Assembly: GCA_905203195.1 (NCBI GenBank)
Contig: CAJKVD010000015.1
Location: 1 to 9,474 of the forward strand
Direction of reading: 5' to 3'
Source: an uncultured Clostridium sp.
GTDB taxonomy: Bacteria > Bacillota > Clostridia > TANB77 > CAG-508
Length of the DNA: 9,474 nucleotides
Shown here: in pieces, positions 1 through 5,750 of the stretch
Layout: each line of letters opens with the position of its first letter
Numbering within the stretch: the first letter of the stretch is position 1
Notes under the pieces: generated by a model
The model's database searches: none
Told to the model about the DNA's origin: nothing
Seen by the model: only the letters and a program-made list of their open reading frames with translations
Position numbers and translations under genes: made by a program

Positions 1-83
1 CTTTTAATGGGGTAGGGCCGTTAATTATTAGTTTTTCCAAATGTATTACCCCCTGATATATAGAAATGTATAATTATTTTGTT

Positions 84-117
84 AAAAAATAGAGTGTATT
101 AAATAACACTCTATTTT
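84..117 (-). terminator. Probable terminator of spoIIR
   Basis: A perfect 12-bp stem (86-97 with 106-117, arms AAAATAGAGTGT and ACACTCTATTTT) closes an 8-base loop. Read on the minus strand, the stem runs straight into a run of six T (89-84), as expected for an intrinsic terminator of leftward transcription. It lies about 115 bases past the spoIIR stop. On the plus strand the stem is followed by AATAAAAT, so it is a poorer terminator in that direction. The 230 bases at this end of the window hold no gene I can support; bases 1-60 contain a short GGGGTA/TACCCC inverted repeat of unknown meaning. Confidence 0.65.
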
Positions 118-125
118 AATAAAAT

Positions 126-193
126 ATAACATAAAGGTAATAAAATTGCAATACATTTGATGCTAATTTATGTGAAATATAACTTTATGTTAT
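126..193. repeat. 11-bp inverted repeat with a 46-base spacer
   Basis: The bases at 126-136 (ATAACATAAAG) are the exact reverse complement of 183-193. The pair lies between the spoIIR stop and the hairpin at 84-117. It could form a long-loop stem in the 3' untranslated region of spoIIR mRNA. The arms are AT-rich and the loop is long, so chance is a fair explanation. Confidence 0.35.
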
Positions 194-230
194 TTATTAG
201 TATAATTTAAATAATTAATTGTTAACTATA

Positions 231-893
231 TTATTTGCTTTTGGCAGTTGAAAAATTGTTTTCTGCAAATAATTCTAAAATTTTAAATTTAAAAGTTATG
301 TTAGAATGTGAATTGTTATCAGAAATAAGAGCAAAGTCTTCTTTATTCATATTTTCTTTTAAAAGTTCTTTTGATTCATCTGGAACTACTCCAGATGTTA
401 CATCTATAAAACAAAGTGGAGGAAACATTACACACCACCAATTTTTACCTTCTGCTTTGCCGATTTTTACGCGTAATGCATCATAAATTCCTGCAGGAAG
501 TGATATGTCACCATATGTTTTAGTCGGAAATTCAAAATTTCCAATTTCTACTTTTACTTGATAGTTGTAATTGTTATTAGAAATTGTTTGTTCTGCAATT
601 TCTTGAAAATCAGTTAGATGATTTTGGGCTATCAAAATTGCTTCTTCTTTAGAAGTGGTATTGCTACAGATTGTGTTCATATAATTAAGTAAATTATCTC
701 GTACTTTATATTTTAAAGATTGATCTTCTGCAGAATCACTGTTTGCTATTACGTGTAATCTAAATACGCTAGCGGCTATTTCTGATGACGTTGTTTTAGC
801 ATATGAAATTGCACATATTCCGGTGTATAAAAATAGTAGTATTGATAAAATTAATATCATTTTAAATTTTTCTTTAATTAAAAATTTTTTCAT
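231..893 (-). CDS. spoIIR: Stage II sporulation protein R
   Basis: SpoIIR is the secreted forespore signal that activates the membrane protease SpoIIGA in the mother cell, leading to cleavage of pro-sigma-E. The 220-residue product matches the usual family length (about 220). It has a basic N-terminus and a hydrophobic segment at about residues 12-31 ending in an AYA-like region, fitting a signal peptide. The family hallmarks are present: FRLHVIANSDS at 44-54 followed by LKYKVRD, and later SLPAGIYDALRVKIG at 131-145 and WWCVMFPPLC at 152-161 with two cysteines. The ATG is preceded by a strong GGAGGT (904-899) five bases upstream, which fixes the start. It stands alone on the minus strand, divergent from the MEDS-like gene, with a candidate sigma-F promoter at 966-939, the expected control for this gene. 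The protein looks complete. Confidence 0.96.
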   Translation of the reverse strand: MKKFLIKEKFKMILILSILLFLYTGICAISYAKTTSSEIAASVFRLHVIANSDSAEDQSLKYKVRDNLLNYMNTICSNTTSKEEAILIAQNHLTDFQEIAEQTISNNNYNYQVKVEIGNFEFPTKTYGDISLPAGIYDALRVKIGKAEGKNWWCVMFPPLCFIDVTSGVVPDESKELLKENMNKEDFALISDNNSHSNITFKFKILELFAENNFSTAKSK

Positions 894-938
894 GAGTTAC
901 CTCCATTAAACTTTTTTTGAAAATTATTCTTTGAATTT

Positions 939-966
939 ATTATTTACAATTTTGAGAATTTTATAC
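939..966 (-). promoter_or_regulatory. Candidate sigma-F promoter of spoIIR
   Basis: On the minus strand GTATA (966-962) is followed after 14 bases by GTAAATAAT (947-939). The sigma-F consensus is about GYWTA, 14-16 bases, then GGNNANANT. The -35 element matches fully and the -10 element differs only in its second G. Transcription would start near 932, giving a leader of about 39 bases before the spoIIR ATG. Sigma-F control of spoIIR is established in Bacillus; the site itself is my reading of this sequence. Confidence 0.55.
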
Positions 967-1078
967 AATTATTTTTTAGATGGTTAATATTTGAAAAATA
1001 GTTTTTTGTAATATTTTTGTAATTTTTGACTTTATATAAATTAATATAGCTATTGGTGTTGTAAGAAAATATGTAAAT

Positions 1079-1135
1079 AGTCGAAAAATTCAAAAAGGAG
1101 AAAAAAAGAAGAATATGGCGAAAAACAGTGTCGAA
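1079..1135 (+). promoter_or_regulatory. Three Spo0A-box-like sites upstream of the MEDS-like gene
   Basis: A perfect Spo0A box TGTCGAA lies at 1129-1135, followed by further A residues. A second site TGGCGAA at 1116-1122 fits TGNCGAA and lies 13 bases upstream in the same orientation. A third, AGTCGAA at 1079-1085, has one mismatch. Relative to the predicted transcription start (about 1201), the two closer boxes are centred near -69 and -82, upstream of the -35 element, as in Spo0A-activated sigma-A promoters. The GC content here is very low, so repeated CGAA cores are unlikely by chance. Binding is inferred. Confidence 0.5.
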
Positions 1136-1165
1136 AAAAGTAGATGAATTTTCTTTGAAATATTA

Positions 1166-1194
1166 TTGACATATAAAAAAATAAATGGTAAAAT
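1166..1194 (+). promoter_or_regulatory. Sigma-A promoter of the MEDS-like gene
   Basis: A perfect -35 element TTGACA (1166-1171) and -10 element TAAAAT (1189-1194) are separated by 17 bases. The start would be near 1201, leaving a leader of about 59 bases. The rest of the 366-bp gap between the divergent genes (894-1259) holds the Spo0A-like boxes, the spoIIR promoter and AT-rich sequence with T-tracts; I see no further gene. Confidence 0.75.
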
Positions 1195-1230
1195 CTGGAA
1201 GTAGAAAAAATAGAACTTCAAAAGAAAAGG

Positions 1231-1247
1231 CTTTCAAAATCTGAAAG
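1231..1247 (+). promoter_or_regulatory. Small hairpin overlapping the ribosome binding site
   Basis: CTTTCA (1231-1236) pairs with TGAAAG (1242-1247) around a 5-base loop, in the leader of the MEDS-like gene. The downstream arm contains the first part of the Shine-Dalgarno run AAAGGA (1244-1249), so the hairpin could partly hide it. The stem is only 6 bp with few G-C pairs, so any effect would be modest. Confidence 0.3.
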
Positions 1248-1259
1248 GATGGTAAATTT

Positions 1260-1751
1260 ATGATAAGTCAATTTGAAAATACAAATGGGGAATTAAAAAA
1301 ACATGAAAGGTTATGTTCATTTTATGCAAGTGATTATCACTTCGAAATGATAATTTTGCCTTATATAAAAAAAGAGATAAATAAAAACCATAATGTAATT
1401 ATTTTAACAGAAAATGATTTGAAAGATACAGTTCAAAAGGTTTTAAAAAATGTTAATTTGTGTGAAAATGATAAAAATAAAATTTTTGCGCTTGATTGGT
1501 GTGTAAATGATTTGCGTAAATTGGATATTATAAGAAAAAATATTTCTGAAAACACAGAAACTACAGTCTTTATTAAAGGTGGAAAAAATTATATAAGAAA
1601 AATGAATTCTTATATTCAAGAAAATGCTGATTCTGAAAAAATAAAACCTATTGATTGTTATTATATAGATGATGTTCAAGATGATATTAGTAATATAATC
1701 GGTGATTATAGCGGAGTTATTAATACTATCGGAAAGATTAAAATTGATTAA
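1260..1751 (+). CDS. MEDS-like domain protein, possible sporulation-linked sensor
   Basis: The 163-residue soluble protein has no membrane segment or signal peptide. The N-terminal part (about 15-50) reads H-x-x-x-x-FYASD, then IILPYIKKEI and NVIILTEN. This resembles MEDS sensory domains (named from DcmR), which have an early His, an FYE-like motif and a hydrophobic LxPFxxxGL helix. The later C-Y-Y-I-D segment (133-137) and the final VINTIGKI fit the end of such a domain. There is no kinase, HTH or PAS domain attached, so it would be a stand-alone domain. The ATG has AAAGGATGG upstream at 1244-1252. It is monocistronic: its own promoter, Spo0A-like boxes and terminator. The family call is from remembered patterns and is moderate; the link to sporulation is inferred from the boxes and the divergent spoIIR. 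Confidence 0.6.
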   Translation: MISQFENTNGELKKHERLCSFYASDYHFEMIILPYIKKEINKNHNVIILTENDLKDTVQKVLKNVNLCENDKNKIFALDWCVNDLRKLDIIRKNISENTETTVFIKGGKNYIRKMNSYIQENADSEKIKPIDCYYIDDVQDDISNIIGDYSGVINTIGKIKID

Positions 1752-1761
1752 TAAAATATAG

Positions 1762-1807
1762 AAAAACTGTTATGTATTTAGCAATAGTGCATGGCAGTTT
1801 TTATATT
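1762..1807 (+). terminator. Terminator of the MEDS-like gene
   Basis: The arms AAAAACTG (1762-1769) and CAGTTTTT (1795-1802) pair perfectly, and the stem extends inward through TTATGT with GCATGG (three G-T wobbles) to about 14 bp. The downstream arm ends in five T followed by ATATT. It begins 11 bases after the stop codon. This is a convincing intrinsic terminator. Confidence 0.8.
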
Positions 1808-1859
1808 GTACGGAAGTTTTCTAAAACAAAAAGAAAATCTAAAAAAAAGAGTATATTAC

Positions 1860-1888
1860 TTTACAATTTTTCATTTTTTTGTTATATT
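1860..1888 (+). promoter_or_regulatory. Probable promoter of the UDP-sugar pyrophosphorylase gene
   Basis: TTTACA (1860-1865) and TATATT (1883-1888) are 17 bases apart, five of six matches to each sigma-A consensus element. A perfect TATAAT also lies at 1894-1899 but has no good -35 element. Either would give a leader of roughly 25-35 bases before the ATG at 1930. Confidence 0.5.
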
Positions 1889-1929
1889 GTAGGTATAATT
1901 TAACAAACGTAAAAGAGAGGAAGATATTA

Positions 1930-3180
1930 ATGGACAAAAATTTAGGAGAAATAAAAGCCTTACTAAAGAAATATAATCAAGAACAATTATTAAATGGTTA
2001 TGAAAATTTAGATGAACATAAGAAAAAAGAATTATTAAATCAAATAAAAAATATAGATTTTGAGCTAATGAACTCTTTATACTTGACTACTAAGCAGGAA
2101 ATAAAGCATAATAGTGATGAAATAACTCCAATGGAATATATGGACAAATATAAGTTATATGATGACTATAAATATTATGAAAATATAGGGAAAAAGGCAA
2201 TTAAGGATGGAAAATTAGCGGCTGTAACAATGGCAGGAGGACAAGGAACAAGATTAGGACATGATGGGCCAAAAGGAACTTTTGATATAGGGTTGGATTC
2301 TCATAAATCTTTATTTGAACTTTTATGTGATTCCCTAAAAGAAGAAGGAAAAAAGTATGGTGTTACAATTCCATGGTTTATAATGACAAGTAGAGAAAAT
2401 AATAAGGCAACTATAGAATTCTTTGAAAAAAATAAATGTTTTGGATATCAAAAGGATAAAAATTTATTTTTCTTTATTCAGGGTGAATTGCCAATGATGG
2501 ATACAGAGGGAAAAATTTTAATTGGTGAAGATGGACTTGTTAAATTGGCTGCAGATGGACATGGAGGAATTTATGAGGCTTTAGTAAAAAATAAAATGGT
2601 TGATAAAATGAAACAACTTGGTGTAGAATGGGTATTTATTGGTGGAGTTGATAATTGTCTTGTCAAAATGGTTGATCCGGTTCTTATGGGAATTGCAATA
2701 GATAAAGGTGTAACAGTTGCATGTAAGTCTGTTGTAAAAGCAAATCCATATGAGAAAGTTGGAGTATTTTGTAGACGTAATGGAAAACCAAATGTAATTG
2801 AATATTCTGAAATAACAGATGAGATGGCAGAAGCTGTAGATAAGAATGGTGAACTTTTATATGGGGAATCTCATATTTTATGCAATTTATTTAATGTAAA
2901 GGCAATAGAAAGAATGGGAGCTAACCCATTACCATATCATGTTGCATATAAAAAAGCAAAATATATTGATAAAACTGGAAATTTAGTTGTTCCTGATTCA
3001 CCAAATGCATATAAATTTGAAGCGTTTTTGTTTGATGCTTTTGGTGAAGTTGATGATATGGCAATTTTACGTGTAAAAAGGGAAGAAGAGTTTGCGCCAG
3101 TAAAGAATTCTGACAGTGCAGATGTGGATTGTCCAAGAACAGCTAGAAAATTGTATAAACAATTTTATCATTTAGATTAA
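1930..3180 (+). CDS. UDPGP-family UDP-sugar pyrophosphorylase (UAP1/AGX-like)
   Basis: The 416-residue cytoplasmic enzyme should transfer UMP from UTP to a sugar-1-phosphate, making UDP-GlcNAc, UDP-GalNAc or UDP-glucose. The nucleotide-binding signature GGQGTRLG is at 103-110 with PK at 114-115. GHGG (210-213) and GVDN (239-242) are typical of the sugar and metal site. PNAYKFE (358-364) and REEEFAPVKN (384-393) are hallmarks of the eukaryotic UAP1/AGX group and absent from bacterial GalU and GlmU. The ATG at 1930 is chosen over an upstream in-frame ATG at 1879, because the latter lies inside the promoter region and lacks a ribosome binding site, while AGAGAGGAAG precedes 1930. The phosphosugar mutase downstream would supply its substrate. 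The exact sugar cannot be told from sequence. Confidence 0.9.
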   Translation: MDKNLGEIKALLKKYNQEQLLNGYENLDEHKKKELLNQIKNIDFELMNSLYLTTKQEIKHNSDEITPMEYMDKYKLYDDYKYYENIGKKAIKDGKLAAVTMAGGQGTRLGHDGPKGTFDIGLDSHKSLFELLCDSLKEEGKKYGVTIPWFIMTSRENNKATIEFFEKNKCFGYQKDKNLFFFIQGELPMMDTEGKILIGEDGLVKLAADGHGGIYEALVKNKMVDKMKQLGVEWVFIGGVDNCLVKMVDPVLMGIAIDKGVTVACKSVVKANPYEKVGVFCRRNGKPNVIEYSEITDEMAEAVDKNGELLYGESHILCNLFNVKAIERMGANPLPYHVAYKKAKYIDKTGNLVVPDSPNAYKFEAFLFDAFGEVDDMAILRVKREEEFAPVKNSDSADVDCPRTARKLYKQFYHLD

Positions 3181-3189
3181 TTTAAATTT

Positions 3190-3212
3190 GCGACATGATT
3201 CATGTCGCTTTT
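3190..3212 (+). terminator. Hairpin terminator or attenuator between two sugar genes
   Basis: GCGACATG (3190-3197) and CATGTCGC (3201-3208) form a perfect 8-bp, GC-rich stem with a 3-base loop, followed by TTTTAATT. It sits 9 bases after the pyrophosphorylase stop and only about 35 bases before the mutase start. No promoter is visible in the remaining space, so the mutase probably depends on read-through, with the hairpin lowering its level or protecting the upstream message. Confidence 0.75.
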
Positions 3213-3247
3213 AATTAAATATGTGTTAATGAAAGGATTTGATGTTA

Positions 3248-4978
3248 ATGAAGGATTATATGAAGGAATATAAAAGATGGTGTGAAAGTGACGAATTTGA
3301 TGAGGAAACTAAGAAAGAATTATTGTCTATAATGGGTGATAAAGAGGAGATAGAAGACCGTTTCTATAAAGAGTTAGAATTTGGAACAGCAGGATTGAGA
3401 GGTGTAATAGGAGCAGGAACAAATAGAATGAATAAATATACTGTTGGAAAAGCAACACAGGGATTAGCAAATTATATAGTTGAGCAAGGTACACAAAAAA
3501 AAGGTGTAGCAATAAGTTATGATTCAAGGAAGATGTCAAAAGAATTTAGTGAGCAAACAGCATTAATTTTGAATGCAAATGGAATAAAAACATATCTATT
3601 TGAAAATTTGAGACCTGTACCTGAGTTATCATTCACTGTACGTGAATTAGGATGCACAGCTGGTGTTATGATAACGGCAAGTCATAATCCACCAAAGTAT
3701 AATGGATATAAAGTATATTGGGATGATGGTGCACAAATAGTTAATCCAAGAGATGTTGATATCATAGGAAAAGTAAAGGCTGTAACTAATTTTTCTGAGA
3801 TAAAAACAATGGATAGAAAAGAAGCAGAGGAAAAAGATTTATTTCATTTAATAGGAACGGATATGGATGACAAATATTTAGCTAAACTAGAAAGTTTGGT
3901 GCTAAATCCAGATATAGTAAAAGAACAAGGAAAAGATTTAAAAGTTGTATATACACCGCTACATGGAACCGGAAATACTGTCGTAGAGAGATTGTTGACT
4001 GAAATAGGAATAAAAAATTTATATGTTGTGCCAGAACAAAAAGATCCTGATGGAAACTTTCCAACAGTAGATTATCCAAATCCAGAAGATCCAAGGGCTT
4101 TTAAATTAGCTTTAGAATTAGCGGAAAAAGTTGATGCAGATGTTGTTTTAGCAACAGATCCAGATGCTGATCGTTTAGGAGTATTTGCAAAAGATGTAAA
4201 AACTGGAGAATATATGGATTATACTGGAAATATGTCAGCATTGCTTATTGCCGAATATCGAATTTCTCAAATGCAAGAGAAAGGTATTTTACCAGAAAAT
4301 GGAATGCTTGTTACAACAATAGTTTCTTCAAATTTAGCAAAAGATATAGCACAGAATTATAATCTTGATTGCTATGAAGTATTGACAGGATTTAAAAATA
4401 TTGGAGCAATAATGAGAGAAGCAGAAGAAACAAAAAAGAATAAATATGTATTTGGATTTGAGGAAAGTTATGGATGTTTAATAGGAGATTATGCTAGAGA
4501 TAAAGATGGTATAGCAGCAGTAATGGCTTTATGTGAGGCAGCATGTTATGCAAGATCAAAAGGAAAAACTTTATGGGATATGATGCAGGATATTTATAAA
4601 AAATATGGATATTACAAGGAAACACAAGTTTCAATTGTTAGAGAGGGTGCAGAAGGTGCTCAGGAAATTCAAGATATGATGACAAAAACGAGACAAAAAG
4701 ATATTACAGAAATTGCAGGATTAAAAGTTCTAAAATTTAAAGATATACAAAGGGATATTGAAAAAAATATGAAAAACGGTAAAGTTACAAGCACAGGGTT
4801 ACCTACATCAAATGTTCTTTATTATGAATTAGAGAATAATAATTGGTGCTGTGTTAGACCTTCTGGTACAGAACCTAAAATTAAATTATATATGGGTGTT
4901 AAGGCTAGATCTGAAAAGAGGGCTACTCAAAAATTAAGACATTTGAAGGACGATATGGTTAAGATTGTTACTGAATAG
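3248..4978 (+). CDS. pgcA: Alpha-D-phosphohexomutase (phosphoglucomutase type)
   Basis: The 576-residue enzyme interconverts hexose-6-phosphate and hexose-1-phosphate, most likely glucose; its length is close to B. subtilis PgcA (about 580). The catalytic phosphoserine motif TASHNP places Ser at residue 145. The metal-binding loop DPDADRLG has Asp 304, 306 and 308. The sugar-binding GFEESYG follows, and the C-terminal phosphate-binding RPSGTEPK begins at 537. Conserved FGTAGLRG lies near 45-52. Several starts are in frame: TTG 3239, ATG 3242 and ATG 3248. The ribosome binding site AAAGGA (3232-3237) suits 3248 best by spacing, but 3242 is possible. It follows the UDP-sugar pyrophosphorylase, so hexose-1-phosphate would feed that enzyme. 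Phosphomannomutase activity cannot be excluded. The protein is complete. Confidence 0.93.
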   Translation: MKDYMKEYKRWCESDEFDEETKKELLSIMGDKEEIEDRFYKELEFGTAGLRGVIGAGTNRMNKYTVGKATQGLANYIVEQGTQKKGVAISYDSRKMSKEFSEQTALILNANGIKTYLFENLRPVPELSFTVRELGCTAGVMITASHNPPKYNGYKVYWDDGAQIVNPRDVDIIGKVKAVTNFSEIKTMDRKEAEEKDLFHLIGTDMDDKYLAKLESLVLNPDIVKEQGKDLKVVYTPLHGTGNTVVERLLTEIGIKNLYVVPEQKDPDGNFPTVDYPNPEDPRAFKLALELAEKVDADVVLATDPDADRLGVFAKDVKTGEYMDYTGNMSALLIAEYRISQMQEKGILPENGMLVTTIVSSNLAKDIAQNYNLDCYEVLTGFKNIGAIMREAEETKKNKYVFGFEESYGCLIGDYARDKDGIAAVMALCEAACYARSKGKTLWDMMQDIYKKYGYYKETQVSIVREGAEGAQEIQDMMTKTRQKDITEIAGLKVLKFKDIQRDIEKNMKNGKVTSTGLPTSNVLYYELENNNWCCVRPSGTEPKIKLYMGVKARSEKRATQKLRHLKDDMVKIVTE

Positions 4979-4994
4979 TTGAGAAAAATTAAAC

Positions 4995-5023
4995 TTGACA
5001 ATTATAGAATTTGAGAGTATTAT
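4995..5023 (+). promoter_or_regulatory. Promoter upstream of tRNA-Arg
   Basis: A perfect -35 TTGACA (4995-5000), 17 bases, then -10 TATTAT (5018-5023). The start would be near 5030, just before the hairpin at 5032. It is the best promoter for the tRNA, though it implies a leader of about 45 bases. Confidence 0.6.
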
Positions 5024-5031
5024 TATAAAAG

Positions 5032-5074
5032 TATAGTATAAAAATTTTTATATTTTTATACTATAAATATTTTT
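5032..5074 (+). terminator. Terminator-like hairpin between promoter and tRNA
   Basis: A perfect 14-bp AT-rich stem (5032-5045 with 5052-5065, 6-base loop) is followed by AATATTTTT, ending exactly at the first base of the tRNA. It could terminate transcription coming from the mutase gene, act as an attenuator in the tRNA leader, or present the tRNA 5' end for processing. Its stem has only two G-C pairs, so it is a weak terminator on paper. Confidence 0.5.
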
Positions 5075-5150
<76 letters not shown>

Positions 5151-5159
5151 TGAAATGAT

Positions 5160-5248
5160 GTTTTTAATGGACTCGGAAAGGGGGAAAAGAAAAAAGCCTG
5201 GTAGACTTTTTTCCCGACGTGGCTTGCCGAGTCCGCCTAAGAACACCG
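5160..5248 (+). other. tRNA-like element in the tadA leader, derived from tRNA-Arg
   Basis: Bases 5228-5251 match 5130-5153 of the tRNA at 21 of 24 positions, covering the T loop, T stem and acceptor 3' end. The copied acceptor strand TAAGAAC (5238-5244) pairs over 7 bp with GTTTTTA at 5160-5166, which differs from the tRNA's GTTCTCA at the positions needed to keep pairing. It is followed by ACCG in place of ACCA. A T-arm-like stem GTGG/CCGC (5219-5222 with 5233-5236) is possible, with a 10-base loop. The middle is unlike a tRNA: GGACTCGG (5169-5176) pairs perfectly with CCGAGTCC (5227-5234), which competes with the T arm, and GAAAAAAG (5189-5196) pairs with CTTTTTTC (5206-5213). No standard anticodon arm is seen. 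It could be a decayed tRNA, a mobile-element attachment scar, a tRNA terminator or a regulatory leader. Confidence 0.6.
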
Positions 5249-5275
5249 TGATATTGATATTTTTAGAGGTAATAG

Positions 5276-5731
5276 ATGCAAAGAAAATTTATGAAAGCAG
5301 CATTAAAAGAGGCAAAAAAAGCATACGAAAAATTAGAGGTACCAGTTGGATGTGTAATAGTAAAAGATGGAAAAATAATAGCAAGGGCACATAATTTGAA
5401 AGAAAGTAAAACGGATACAACTAAACATGCAGAAATAATAGCAATACAAAAAGCTAGTAGAAAATTACAGTCATGGAGGTTAATAGATTGTGATTTATAT
5501 GTGACTTTAGAACCATGTGCAATGTGTGCGGGAGCGATAATTCAATCGAGAATAAAAAATGTATATTATGGAACTCATGATTTAAAAACAGGAGCAGTTG
5601 GTTCTGTTTTTAATTTGTTTGATGACTATATATTTAATCATCATGTTGAATTCCAAGCTGGAATTATGGAAGAAGAATGTGAAAAAATATTAAAAGATTT
5701 TTTTAAATATTTGCGTTCTATAAAAAAATAG
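5276..5731 (+). CDS. tadA: tRNA-specific adenosine deaminase
   Basis: TadA converts adenosine 34 to inosine in the anticodon of tRNA-Arg(ACG), allowing it to read CGU, CGC and CGA. The 151-residue protein has the usual length. It carries the zinc-binding deaminase signature: HAE with His51 and catalytic Glu53, and PCAMC with Cys81 and Cys84. The upstream PVGCVIV and the downstream KTGAVGS segment with NHHVE are typical of TadA rather than cytidine deaminases. The ATG at 5276 has AGAGGT at 5265-5270, five bases upstream. It follows tRNA-Arg(CCU) and the tRNA-like element, with no clear promoter of its own. In B. subtilis too, tadA (yaaJ) precedes the SRP RNA and dnaX; here one extra gene is inserted between. 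The protein looks complete. Confidence 0.96.
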   Translation: MQRKFMKAALKEAKKAYEKLEVPVGCVIVKDGKIIARAHNLKESKTDTTKHAEIIAIQKASRKLQSWRLIDCDLYVTLEPCAMCAGAIIQSRIKNVYYGTHDLKTGAVGSVFNLFDDYIFNHHVEFQAGIMEEECEKILKDFFKYLRSIKK

Positions 5732-5750
5732 AATGGGAGGGGGGATATTA

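Noticed and set aside
1..60. GGGGTA/TACCCC inverted repeat and a locally G-rich stretch at the left edge
   Set aside because: Only 6 bp pair, over a spacer of more than 30 bases, no frame is open, and I could not match it to a T-box or other known RNA; it may be the tail of something outside the window.
235..486. Plus-strand open frame of 83 codons
   Set aside because: It lies wholly antisense within spoIIR, has no ribosome binding site and its composition follows from the spoIIR codons.
1002..1027. T-tracts repeated about every 10-11 bases (TTTTTGTAAT twice, then TTTTTGAC)
   Set aside because: Phased tracts could bend the DNA near the divergent promoters, but such runs are common in DNA this AT-rich.
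1115..1147. Ten-codon reading frame MAKNSVEKSR with AAGGAG upstream
   Set aside because: It lies upstream of the predicted promoter and coincides with the Spo0A-like boxes, the spacing to AAGGAG is long (about 14 bases), and no convincing promoter precedes it. A leader peptide is possible but unsupported.
5155..5394. Open frame of 79 codons overlapping the start of tadA
   Set aside because: It runs through the tRNA-like element and overlaps tadA in another frame; the protein is very basic and low in complexity, with no suitable ribosome binding site.
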